In this document: in pieces, positions 52,851 to 60,716 of the stretch | How the letters are laid out: every line of letters begins with the position of its first letter | How positions within the stretch are numbered: position 1 is the stretch's first letter | Assembly: GCA_020849615.1 (NCBI GenBank) | Contig: JADLFW010000028.1 | Coordinates: 1 to 64,000, forward strand | DNA length: 64,000 nucleotides | Source of the DNA: Phycisphaerales bacterium | Lineage (GTDB): Bacteria > Planctomycetota > Phycisphaerae > Phycisphaerales > UBA1924 | Direction: 5' to 3' | Position numbers and translations under genes: made by a program | The notes under the pieces: generated by a model | Databases searched by the model: none | What the model saw: the letters and a program-made list of their open reading frames with translations, nothing else | What the model was told of the DNA's origin: nothing

Positions 52851-53777
52851 ATGCAACACGCGACCGGCGCTGACCCCATCCCCCGGCTCTTCTCCGCCCT
52901 CCTCGACTCCGGCCTCGCCGCCGCCCTCGAGCACGCCGGCCTCTCCCTCCACACCCTCTCCGGCCTCCTCTGCCCCCAGCCCCTCCCCCCGCACGCCCGC
53001 TTCGCCGCCATCCAGTCCGCCCTCCTCAATCTCGCCCGTTTCCGCGCTGTCCACACCCTCCAGCACATCGCCGCCACTTCCGAAGACCCCATCGAGCAGC
53101 GCCGGGCCGCCTCAGCCATCCTCCGCGCCACCGCCCCATCGCGCGCCGCTCCCCCCGATGCCCAATGCCTCATGCCCATTGCCTCTTCTTCCCCCAGACC
53201 CGCCCCTCCCGCGCCCCAACCCCCACCCCAGCCCGAACTCCCCGACACCGCCACCGCCGAAGAAGTCAGCGATTACCTGATCGACACCCTCGGCGAAGAA
53301 GATGCCTTCGAGGACAGCCGGGCCCAGGATGCCATCCTCGAAAAGCTCCACCCACTCTTCGCCCCGCACGCCACGCTCGATGGTGCGCCCATCCCCGGCG
53401 ATCACCGCGCCTTCGTCCGCTCCGTTTCTTCCCGCCAGCGCGCGGACCTCTTCAACTTCCCCTTCGCCCAGACCTCCGAAGAATCCTCCACCCCGACCCG
53501 TCACACCTTCCGCACCTGCTTCATCCGCCCCGACACCAACCACGACTCCTTCCGCCGCATCACCCTCACCCGCGCCAGGCCCGATGCCCCCTGGCGCATC
53601 CTGAACATCCGCCCCTACCCGCCCCCCACCAGCATCCACTCCCCCCTCATCCCGCCCGACCCCTTCCCGGATCCCCCCCAACTCCCCGGCGACCACGAAC
53701 CGCCTCCCATGGCCGAAGCACGAGCAGGACCGGAGCCGGGCCAACCCGCCTCAACCGGCGGTGCGCGCCCGCCCTGA
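52851..53777 (+). CDS. Uncharacterised helical protein with Pro-rich linkers
   Basis: The product is 308 residues. Residues 1-90 are helical (LFSALLDSGLAAALEHAGLS, AIQSALLNLARFRAVHTLQH, EDPIEQRRAASAILRA). The last phrase is of the same type as the C-terminal ends of planctomycete helix-turn-helix proteins (xxLRxxMxDPxxPxxxRxxAAxxIL). A Pro-rich linker (about 100-130) is followed by a compact domain (EVSDYLIDTLGEEDAFEDSR, RQRADLFNFPFAQT, TCFIRPDTNHDSFRRITL), and a second Pro-rich tail ends the protein. No known enzyme motif. Possibly a regulator; function unproven. Confidence 0.7.
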   Translation: MQHATGADPIPRLFSALLDSGLAAALEHAGLSLHTLSGLLCPQPLPPHARFAAIQSALLNLARFRAVHTLQHIAATSEDPIEQRRAASAILRATAPSRAAPPDAQCLMPIASSSPRPAPPAPQPPPQPELPDTATAEEVSDYLIDTLGEEDAFEDSRAQDAILEKLHPLFAPHATLDGAPIPGDHRAFVRSVSSRQRADLFNFPFAQTSEESSTPTRHTFRTCFIRPDTNHDSFRRITLTRARPDAPWRILNIRPYPPPTSIHSPLIPPDPFPDPPQLPGDHEPPPMAEARAGPEPGQPASTGGARPP

Positions 53778-53860
53778 AAACCTCTCCGCGCAGCGGCGGT
53801 CGTAGCTATCTTCTCGGGACCGCGGGGCGACCCCCGCCCCGCCCGCGAGGAGGACTCTGC

Positions 53861-54730
53861 ATGACCCGCACCACGGTCCGCCTGTTCACACCCGGGCCCG
53901 GGCACGCGCCGGCCCTGGCCAAGATCTGCTTTGAGGCCTTCGGCACCCTCCAGGACCGCCACCGCGTCGAGCGCGATTTCGCATCCCTGCAGATGGCCGA
54001 GCAGGTCATGGGCATGCTCGTCTCGCGCCCCGATTTCTTCGGCGTCGCCGCCGAGCTTGATGGCCAGATCGTCGGCTCCAACTTCCTCCAGCTCAGCGAC
54101 GCCGTCGCCGGTGTCGGGCCGATCACCGTCTCCCCCGGCACGCAGGCCCGCGGCATCGGCCGCCTCCTCATGGAAGCCGTGCTCAACGAGGCCCGCCGCC
54201 GCGGCGTGCACCGCGTCCGCCTTCAGCAGGAGGCGATCAACACCGCCTCCCTCTCCCTCTACACGCGCCTGGGGTTCATCTGGCGCGAGGCCTGCGTGCT
54301 GATGCGCCCCGGCGCTTCGGCCGTCCACGACCCCGCCGCCCGCGCCGCCCGAGCCGAGGACCTCCCGGCCATCGCCGCCCTCGGCGATCGCGTGCAGGGC
54401 GCCTCGCGCCGCAGCGAAGTCGCCGGCGCCATCAGCGCGGGCATGCCCGCCTCCATCCTCGAGCGCGAGGGGCGCACCGTCGCCTACCACCTCCCCGGGT
54501 TCTTCGGCCACGGCTTCGCCGAGACCCAGGGCGACCTGCTCCGCCTCATCGGCCAGTCGATGCGCGGCGTCCCGGATGTGTTCGACAAGATCATCGTGCC
54601 CCTCTCGCAGTTCGACCTCCACGCCGGGCTCCTGGAGCGCGGCGGCCGGTCGGTCAAGCTCTTCAACTACATGACGGTCGGGCCGTTCCACCGCCCCGAA
54701 GGCGGGTGGGTCCCCTCGATCGGCTGCTGA
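53861..54730 (+). CDS. GNAT-family N-acetyltransferase
   Basis: The product is 289 residues from ATG 53861, with GAGGAGGA about 8 bases upstream. The N-terminal GNAT fold has the acetyl-CoA motif VSPGTQARGIGRLLMEAVLN (Q/RxxGxG/A form QARGIG) followed by RRRGVHRVRLQQEAINTASL and SLYTRLGFIWRE. The C-terminal 120 residues form a second, degenerate GNAT-like domain (HGFAETQGDLLRLIGQSMRG, PLSQFDLHAGLLERGGRSVK, LFNYMTVGPFH). Substrate unknown. Confidence 0.88.
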   Translation: MTRTTVRLFTPGPGHAPALAKICFEAFGTLQDRHRVERDFASLQMAEQVMGMLVSRPDFFGVAAELDGQIVGSNFLQLSDAVAGVGPITVSPGTQARGIGRLLMEAVLNEARRRGVHRVRLQQEAINTASLSLYTRLGFIWREACVLMRPGASAVHDPAARAARAEDLPAIAALGDRVQGASRRSEVAGAISAGMPASILEREGRTVAYHLPGFFGHGFAETQGDLLRLIGQSMRGVPDVFDKIIVPLSQFDLHAGLLERGGRSVKLFNYMTVGPFHRPEGGWVPSIGC

Positions 54731-54736
54731 TCCGCT

Positions 54737-55084
54737 TCAGCGGGGAACCGGATGCTTCGGCTGGTACAACCCCATCGCGCCGAACCCCGGAACCGCCAGC
54801 ATGGTCACCAGCCCCCACCCGCGGTCCGCGACCGGCGAAGTGAACTCGACCCCCTTGGCCCGCAGCTCCGCGACGGTCTTGTGGACATCATCGCACATGA
54901 GGTACAGCTCGCACCGGCCCGGCGCCTCCTCGTCGGGATGCACGGCGATCTCGGCGGGAGGCAGAGCGAAGATCAGCCAGCCGCGCCCCGCATCCACGCA
55001 AGGGAGGTCCAGGATGTCGCGGAGGAACGCGCGGGCCTTCTCGGCGTCGCGGGCGTACAGCAGGGTGTGCACAGCGTTGACCAT
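54737..55084 (-). CDS. VOC-family (glyoxalase/bleomycin-resistance fold) protein
   Basis: The product is 115 residues from ATG 55084, chosen because GGAG lies about 10 bases upstream. Text: NAVHTLLYARDAEKARAFLR, DILDLPCVDAGRGWLIFALP, ELYLMCDDVHKTVAELRAKG and GWGLVTMLAVPGFGAMGLYQ. Metal-ligand positions of true glyoxalases (His, Glu) are only partly kept (VHTLLYA, CELYLM). It follows the aldehyde dehydrogenase gene by 17 bases, so it belongs to its operon; epimerase or lyase functions are possible. Confidence 0.85.
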   Translation of the reverse strand: MVNAVHTLLYARDAEKARAFLRDILDLPCVDAGRGWLIFALPPAEIAVHPDEEAPGRCELYLMCDDVHKTVAELRAKGVEFTSPVADRGWGLVTMLAVPGFGAMGLYQPKHPVPR

Positions 55085-55101
55085 GTCGAGGGAAGCTCCG
55101 G

Positions 55102-56622
55102 TTACATCCACCGTGTGACGACGACCTTGCTCTCCGTGTAGAACCGGGCCGCATCCTCCCCGTTGGCGTGCAGGTCCCCGAAGAAGGAGTGCTTCCACCC
55201 CGAGAACGGGAACGCCGCCATCGGCGCCGGGACCCCGACGTTGATTCCCACCATCCCCACCTGCGCGTGGGTCTTGAAGCGGCGGGCGTTGTAGCCGCTG
55301 GAGGTGAAGATCACAGCCATGTTGCCGTAGCGGGAGCGGTTGAGCGTGGACAGGGCCGCATCCAGCGTGGATTCGCGCATGATCGAGAGCACCGGGCCGA
55401 AGATCTCCTCCTCGATGATCCGCATGCCGGGCCGGGCGTTGTCGAACACCGTCGGGCCGACGAACCACCCCGAGGCCGGCAGCGCGCAGGCCCGGCCGTC
55501 GAGCACAAGCGAGGCGCCATCCTGGACACCCGAGTCGATGAACCCCAGGATCCGCGCGCGGCTCGGTTCATCGATGACCGGTCCCATCGTGCACCCCGCC
55601 GCATCGCCGGGCCCGACCTTGATCCTGCCCGCCGCCTCCCGGATCCGCGGGATGAACCACTCGGCGGCCTCGCCGACGGCGATGGCGACCGAGCCCGCGA
55701 GGCAGCGCTGCCCTGTGTTGCCGAACGCCGAGCCGACGACCCCCTCGATCACCGCATCCCTGTTGGCGTCGGGCATGATGACCATGTAGTTCTTGGCCCC
55801 GCCCATGCACTGCGCCCGTTTGCCCGCCGCGGTCGCGGTCTTGTAGATGTGGTGAGCGACCTTGGTAGAGCCGACGAACGAGACCGCGCGGGTCTCCTCG
55901 TGGGTGATGAGGAACTCGGCGACGGCGGGCCCGCCGGTGACGAGGTTCAGGACTCCGGGGGGCAGCCCGGCTTCGTGGGCGAGCTCGACCTCGCGGAGGG
56001 CGGAGAGGGGAACTTTCTCGGAGGGCTTCAGGATGAACGTGTTGCCGCAGGCCACCGCCATGGGCCACATCCACAGCGGGACCATGACGGGGAAGTTGAA
56101 GGGGGTGATGCCGATGCAGACTCCCAGGGGGACGCGGTCCACGGCGGAATCGATGCCGACGCCGGACTTGTCCTCGGTGCGGCAGAAGGAGGAACTGACG
56201 GCGATCTGCGGGAGGGTGCGGCCCATCAGCAGGACCGGGGCAGCGCAGGCGAACTCGACGCAGTCGATGCCGCGGCGGACATCGCCGGCGGCCTCGCCGG
56301 AGGTCTTGCCGTGCTCGCGGACGATCCCCGCGGCGAGCTCATCGAAGTGCTGCTCGAGGAGCTGCTTGTACTTGAAGATGACCTGGCAGCGGTCGCCGAC
56401 GGGGCGGGCGGCCCAGGCGGGGAAGGCCTCGGCGGCGGCGCGGATGGCGGCCTCGGCGGCGCGGAGGGGGGCGAGGTCGGTGTGGGCGATGGTCTCGCCG
56501 GTGGCGGGGTTGAGGACGGGGTGGGCGGGGCCGGGGGAGCCGCCAAGGTCTGATTCGAGGGCGCGGCGGCCGGCGATGAACTGGTGGACCGGGCCGGGGG
56601 GCGGGGGGGGCACGGGGGCCAT
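55102..56622 (-). CDS. mmsA: CoA-acylating methylmalonate-semialdehyde dehydrogenase
   Basis: The product is 506 residues from ATG 56622 (AGAGGA upstream). It oxidises malonate or methylmalonate semialdehyde to acetyl-CoA or propionyl-CoA plus CO2. Signatures that separate it from ordinary aldehyde dehydrogenases: GVCIGITPFNFPVMVPLWMW, RAVSFVGSTKVAHHIYKTAT, QCMGGAKNYMVIMPDAN and SAFGNTGQRCLAGS with the active Cys. The C-terminus has the usual PMAAFPFSGWKHSFFGDLHA. It is the last step of the pyrimidine/valine route set out by its neighbours. Confidence 0.92.
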   Translation of the reverse strand: MAPVPPPPPGPVHQFIAGRRALESDLGGSPGPAHPVLNPATGETIAHTDLAPLRAAEAAIRAAAEAFPAWAARPVGDRCQVIFKYKQLLEQHFDELAAGIVREHGKTSGEAAGDVRRGIDCVEFACAAPVLLMGRTLPQIAVSSSFCRTEDKSGVGIDSAVDRVPLGVCIGITPFNFPVMVPLWMWPMAVACGNTFILKPSEKVPLSALREVELAHEAGLPPGVLNLVTGGPAVAEFLITHEETRAVSFVGSTKVAHHIYKTATAAGKRAQCMGGAKNYMVIMPDANRDAVIEGVVGSAFGNTGQRCLAGSVAIAVGEAAEWFIPRIREAAGRIKVGPGDAAGCTMGPVIDEPSRARILGFIDSGVQDGASLVLDGRACALPASGWFVGPTVFDNARPGMRIIEEEIFGPVLSIMRESTLDAALSTLNRSRYGNMAVIFTSSGYNARRFKTHAQVGMVGINVGVPAPMAAFPFSGWKHSFFGDLHANGEDAARFYTESKVVVTRWM

Positions 56623-56666
56623 GGCGGGGTCCTCTGGTGGATGGGTGTCACGGACGGCCGGTGTGG

Positions 56667-56672
56667 ATTGTA
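56667..56672 (-). promoter_or_regulatory. Possible -10 of mmsA
   Basis: TACAAT on the minus strand lies 45 bases before the mmsA ATG. No good -35 partner is seen. Confidence 0.3.
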
Positions 56673-56872
56673 CAAGAGGGGTCCGGCCCGGGCGGCGGGG
56701 CTGCGATGAAGGCCGGGCCCGTGCGACGGAAAGCGGGCCGGGGCGCATCTGGAGCGGGAGCGCGGGAGCGCGGGCGCGGCGGGCGCGGCAGGCCCGGCAT
56801 CCCCGGAATCCCCGGAATCCGTGGAGCGCCGGGACGGGCGCGAAAAAAGAGCACGCGGACCCCCAAGAAGGA

Positions 56873-56901
56873 TTGACAGCCTACGACACCTGTAGTAGAT
56901 T
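56873..56901 (+). promoter_or_regulatory. blaI promoter
   Basis: TTGACA (56873-56878), a 17-base spacer and TAGATT (56896-56901) make the strongest consensus promoter in the window. It fires toward the BlaI/MecI gene, and both operators overlap it. Confidence 0.75.
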
Positions 56902-56920
56902 CCTACGACATCGGTAGTAG
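56881..56920 (+). promoter_or_regulatory. Two BlaI/MecI-type operators
   Basis: CTACGACACCTGTAGTAG (56881-56898) and CTACGACATCGGTAGTAG (56903-56920) are two copies of a TACxACA-N2-TGTAGTA-like dyad, 22 bases apart, two helical turns. The first fills the -35/-10 spacer and the second covers the transcription start. The form matches the TACA/TGTA-core operators of BlaI and MecI, which fits autoregulation by the gene at 56932. Confidence 0.75.
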
Positions 56921-56931
56921 AGGTGTGCATG

Positions 56932-57312
56932 ATGGCCAAGCGGGAAGTTGAACTTGGTGAGGCGGAGCTCGCGGTGCTGCGGGTGCTGTGGGAGACGGGC
57001 CCGCAGACGGTGCGCGAGGTGATGGCCCGGCTGCACGAGCGGGGCCGGAAGGTGGCGTACACGACGGTGCTGACGTTCCTGACGCGGATGGAGCAGAAGG
57101 GCGTGGTGTCGAGCGACAAGGATGAGCACGCGTACGTGTACCGGGCGCGGGTGACGAAGGAGCAGGTGGCCAAGACGAGGGTGAGGTCGCTGCTGGACCA
57201 GCTGTACGACGGGGCGGCGGCGCCGATGGTGCTTCACCTGATCGAGAACGAGCGATTCACGGATGAGGAGATCGCGCGGTTGCGGCGGCTGCTGAAGGAA
57301 CTGGACTCCTGA
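56932..57312 (+). CDS. BlaI/MecI/CopY-family transcriptional repressor
   Basis: The product is 126 residues from ATG 56932 (an ATG at 56929 is equally possible). The winged-helix domain shows LGEAELAVLRVLWETGPQTV, REVMARLHERGRKVAYTTVL and TFLTRMEQKGVVSSDKDEHA, the standard BlaI pattern (E..LM..LW..GP.T..EV...L). The C-terminal dimerisation helices contain the region where BlaR1-triggered cleavage would occur. It is followed after 24 bases by the M56 protease gene, and two operators overlap its promoter, so the pair should be an autoregulated sensor-repressor unit. Confidence 0.92.
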   Translation: MAKREVELGEAELAVLRVLWETGPQTVREVMARLHERGRKVAYTTVLTFLTRMEQKGVVSSDKDEHAYVYRARVTKEQVAKTRVRSLLDQLYDGAAAPMVLHLIENERFTDEEIARLRRLLKELDS

Positions 57313-57336
57313 ACAGGCAGGAAGAGGGCCCGTCTC

Positions 57337-60300
57337 ATGGATATCGCCTTGCGCGCAACGGAGCTGTTGTGGGTCGGGGGGTTGGCCGCGGTGCCGGTGG
57401 CGCTGGCGGTCGGCGGGATGTGCCGGGTGTGGAAGTGCCGGCCCGCGACGAGGCACGCGCTGTGGTGCGCGGTGCTGGCGTCGTTCATCACGCCGGTGGT
57501 GGCGGGGCTGGTGTGGCGGCCCGGCTGGTTTGAATCAACACGGGTGCTGGCGGCGGCGGATTCGCTGTCGGCGCGGGTGGCGGAAGGCTTGGAGGCCGGG
57601 CCCGCGTCGGGGCGCGCGACCAGCGCGGGGGCGACGGACGAGCCGGCGCCTTCACCCAATCGGGCGCAGCCCGCGCCGGCCCGGCTTGCGCAGAGCACGG
57701 ATGTCGCCGGGCGGAACGATGTGGAGTCGGGCGCGCGGATGGTGGCGTACTTCATGAACCGGGCGCTGCCCGCGCTGCTGGGGCGGGGTGTGGAGCGGAA
57801 GGTCGAGGAGCCCTGGCCCGCGCGGATCGTGAACGCAACGCGGGATGTGGCGCAGGCGGCGGATGTGCTGGGAGCGCTGCGCCCGGATGGGCCGGGCGAG
57901 ACCGCGCCCGTGGTCGCTCCCGAGAAGGCCGCGGACTCAGCGCGGCCCGTGGTTCCTTCGATTGACCCTGCTCCGGCTGTGGCCCGCCCGGCGGATGACG
58001 CTGCGGAGTGCGATACCGGCCTGAAGGGTGACATCAGCTGCGCTGCGGACCTGTCCGCAGGCGTCGGGCCTGCGAGCGTGGATCAGCCGGGCCCGGCGAT
58101 CTGGCGGGCGGAACCGGCGGCGATGGCGGCACCGGCATGGTCGATGCCCGCCGCGGCAGCGCCCGTGACAGCATGGCCCGCCGGGGACCGTTGGGTGGAG
58201 CGGACGGTCGAGCCCTCACGGGCGGCGGTTTCACCGGCCCGGGCCGAGGATTCCAAGGCCGCGCCGGGGGCATCGGCGGGTGAGGCGGGCGGGTGGCGTG
58301 CGCAGATGAGGGCGTGGCTGGCGGCGGGCCTGGCGGTGCGGGATTCGCTGGCGGCGGTGCCGCCGGTGCCGGCGCCGGTGTGGGCGGGGGGCGCGGGCCT
58401 GATCGCGGCGGTCTGGATCGGGCGTGTGCTGGCGGCCCGGCGGCTGCTGAGGCGGGCGAGCGCAGCGCCGGCGGATGTGCGGGGGATGGTGGCGGATGCG
58501 GCGGCCCGGCTGGGGCTGCGGCGGGCGCCCGAGGTGCTGATGGTGGAGGAGCGGGTGTCGCCGATGATCTGGTGCGGGGTGCATCCGCGGCTGGTGATCC
58601 CGCGGGGGCTGTGGCGGGAGCTGGATGGTGAATCGCGGCTGGCGGTGGTGCTGCACGAGCTGGCGCACCTGCGCCGGCGGGACCATCGGCTGTGCTGGCT
58701 GGAATCGGTGATCGGGCTGGTGTACTGGTGGCACCCGGCGGCGTGGTGGGCCCGGCGGCGGGTCCGCGATGAGGCGGACCTGGCGTGCGATGCCTGGGTG
58801 CTGAGCGTGATGCCGGGGCAGCGCCGCGCGTACGCGGAGGCGCTGGTGACGACCAAATCGTACCTGAGTGTGCCGGGGTGTCGTGTGACGCCCGGGCTGG
58901 GCGTGATGACGGGCCGGACGAAGCGGCTGGCGAGGAGACTGACCATGGTGATGACGCAGCGGGTGGCGCCGAGGACCTCGGTGGTCGGAGCGGCGCTGGC
59001 GATGACGGTGGCGATGGCGGGGATGTTCGTGACGCCGGGCCTGGCGTGCCCGCCGGAGGAGGAGGGAACGGCGAAGGTGGCCGTGACGGTCGGCGGCCAG
59101 CGGGCCGACGCAGCCAAGAAAGCGGCGAAGGACAAGGTGGGGAAGGAGAAGGCGGTGAAGACCCGGGCCGCGGAGCGTGCGGCGCCGAAGGCCCGCGCTG
59201 ATGCAGCGCCGGAGTTCTTCGGCGAAGCGCCGGCGCTGGAGGCGATGCGGGCCCGGGGCGGAAAGGCCGGCGGCGGGGCCGGTGGCGGGGCCGGCGGCGG
59301 GGCTGGCGCCGGGCAGGCCGATGAAGAGGCGCAGATCCGCCGGCTGGAGGAGCAGCTGCGGGTGCTGGAGCGGCGGCTGGAGCAGTTGAACAACCGGGCG
59401 GGCGGCGGGAAGACCGCGCCCAGACCCGCGCAGTCGAGGGCGCTCTCGATACCGGGCGTGCAGGGGCTGTCGGGCCTGCGTTCAACGGAGCCGTTGATCG
59501 TGGTGACGCCATCGCGGCCCGGCACGCCGGTGGCCCCGGCCGCGCCGCACGCGGCGCATCCGGCGATGCCGGCGCATCCGATCGCGCCGACGGCGCCGAC
59601 ACCGCCCGCGGCGCCCGGATTCCCGACGGCCCCGGCGCCGGCGGAGGCACCGCAGGCGGCCCGGTCGCCGTTCTCGATGGGCACGCTGAACCTGGCGCCG
59701 CTGGCGGGGATGATCAGCACGGAGGGGACGATGGCCCGGTCGTACGTGCTGCCGGAGGGGAAGCTGGAGGCGCTGACGGAGCTGATGGCGCGGGATGATG
59801 TGCCGGTGGTGATCGAGCGTCACCCGGACCACATCGTGGTGAACGCGACGCCCGCGCAGCACGAGATTTTCGGGGCGTTCGTGCGGCTGATCCACCCGGA
59901 GGCGAAGGGTTCGGACCCGCTGACAGCGCGGTACGGCGAGGCGGCGAGGGCGCTGGGCATGACGCTGCGGTCGCGGCAGGCGGCGGAGCTGGCGGCGCGG
60001 GCCGGGCAGTTGCAGTCACTGCGGGGCCAGTTGCAGGGCCTGGCGGGGCAGCGGGCGGGGCTGGAGGCCCGGGCCCGGGAGATGGAGTCGCGGGCGGACG
60101 AGATGCGCGAGCGTGCGGAGCAGCTGCGTGAGAAGGCCGACCAGATGCGCGAGGAGAGCGAGCAGCGCCGGTCCGAGCGCAGCGATGCGGGCGCCGATGA
60201 GGCGGCGGAGGCGCTGCTGACGAGCGCGACGCAGGTCGCGGCCCAGGCCGAGGCGATGGAGCACGAGGCGGAGGCGATCGAGCGGCAGTCTGAAGCGTTC

Positions 60301-60567
60301 GAGGAGCAGGCCGAGGCGCTCGAGTCGGCCGCCGCGGACCTGGAGGATGCGTTCGAGGAGATCGACGAGAGCATCAACGAGAACATCGAGGAGGTTTCGC
60401 TCGCGGAGTTCGCGGATGAGGCTTCGGGGGGTGCCGCGTGCGACGGGTGCGATGGCTGCGAGGGTGATGACTGCGGGGCCTGCACCGAGGATTGCGGGAC
60501 TGATGTGACGGTCGAGGAGCCGGAAGCTCCGACGGAAGAGGCGCCGGCGACAGCCGGCGGGCGCTGA
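57337..60567 (+). CDS. M56-family (BlaR1-like) membrane metalloprotease with atypical output domain
   Basis: This 1076-residue protein starts at ATG 57337 (AGGAAGAGG upstream). Two N-terminal membrane helices (about 8-28, 38-57) are followed by a 270-residue Ala/Pro-rich loop and a third helix (APVWAGGAGLIAAVWIGRVL). The M56 protease domain has zinc motif HELAH (440-444) and third-ligand region DEADLACDAWVLSV (478-491). A fourth helix is near 550-570. The 500-residue external part has no penicillin-binding domain: it holds a Gly-rich hinge, Pro/Ala repeats, a long coiled coil (RAREMESRADEMRERAEQLR..) and a Cys/Asp/Glu tail (CDGCDGCEGDDCGACTEDCG). Signal sensed: unknown, not obviously beta-lactam. 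Confidence 0.88.
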   Translation: MDIALRATELLWVGGLAAVPVALAVGGMCRVWKCRPATRHALWCAVLASFITPVVAGLVWRPGWFESTRVLAAADSLSARVAEGLEAGPASGRATSAGATDEPAPSPNRAQPAPARLAQSTDVAGRNDVESGARMVAYFMNRALPALLGRGVERKVEEPWPARIVNATRDVAQAADVLGALRPDGPGETAPVVAPEKAADSARPVVPSIDPAPAVARPADDAAECDTGLKGDISCAADLSAGVGPASVDQPGPAIWRAEPAAMAAPAWSMPAAAAPVTAWPAGDRWVERTVEPSRAAVSPARAEDSKAAPGASAGEAGGWRAQMRAWLAAGLAVRDSLAAVPPVPAPVWAGGAGLIAAVWIGRVLAARRLLRRASAAPADVRGMVADAAARLGLRRAPEVLMVEERVSPMIWCGVHPRLVIPRGLWRELDGESRLAVVLHELAHLRRRDHRLCWLESVIGLVYWWHPAAWWARRRVRDEADLACDAWVLSVMPGQRRAYAEALVTTKSYLSVPGCRVTPGLGVMTGRTKRLARRLTMVMTQRVAPRTSVVGAALAMTVAMAGMFVTPGLACPPEEEGTAKVAVTVGGQRADAAKKAAKDKVGKEKAVKTRAAERAAPKARADAAPEFFGEAPALEAMRARGGKAGGGAGGGAGGGAGAGQADEEAQIRRLEEQLRVLERRLEQLNNRAGGGKTAPRPAQSRALSIPGVQGLSGLRSTEPLIVVTPSRPGTPVAPAAPHAAHPAMPAHPIAPTAPTPPAAPGFPTAPAPAEAPQAARSPFSMGTLNLAPLAGMISTEGTMARSYVLPEGKLEALTELMARDDVPVVIERHPDHIVVNATPAQHEIFGAFVRLIHPEAKGSDPLTARYGEAARALGMTLRSRQAAELAARAGQLQSLRGQLQGLAGQRAGLEARAREMESRADEMRERAEQLREKADQMREESEQRRSERSDAGADEAAEALLTSATQVAAQAEAMEHEAEAIERQSEAFEEQAEALESAAADLEDAFEEIDESINENIEEVSLAEFADEASGGAACDGCDGCEGDDCGACTEDCGTDVTVEEPEAPTEEAPATAGGR

Positions 60568-60579
60568 GCCCACGCTAGA

Positions 60580-60612
60580 GCCCGCGGCGCGTCCCCTTCG
60601 CGCCCGCGGGCC
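60580..60612 (+). terminator. Hairpin terminator after the M56 gene
   Basis: GCCCGCGGCGCG (60580-60591) pairs with CGCGCCCGCGGGC (about 60599-60611), with one bulge, followed by CTTT. It separates the blaI-M56 unit from the TPR gene. Confidence 0.5.
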
Positions 60613-60716
60613 TTTGACGGATGACTGTGATGTGCGGCGGACGGGCGGCCGGGCCCGGCGTGGCGGGTGCGCGCTGCGCGGGCCCGGCGGGTGCTGCAAG
60701 AGATCGGAGCGTGGCG

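Noticed and set aside
57337..60567. Beta-lactam sensor BlaR1 sensu stricto
   Set aside because: The external penicillin-binding domain with its SxxK/SxN/KTG motifs is absent.
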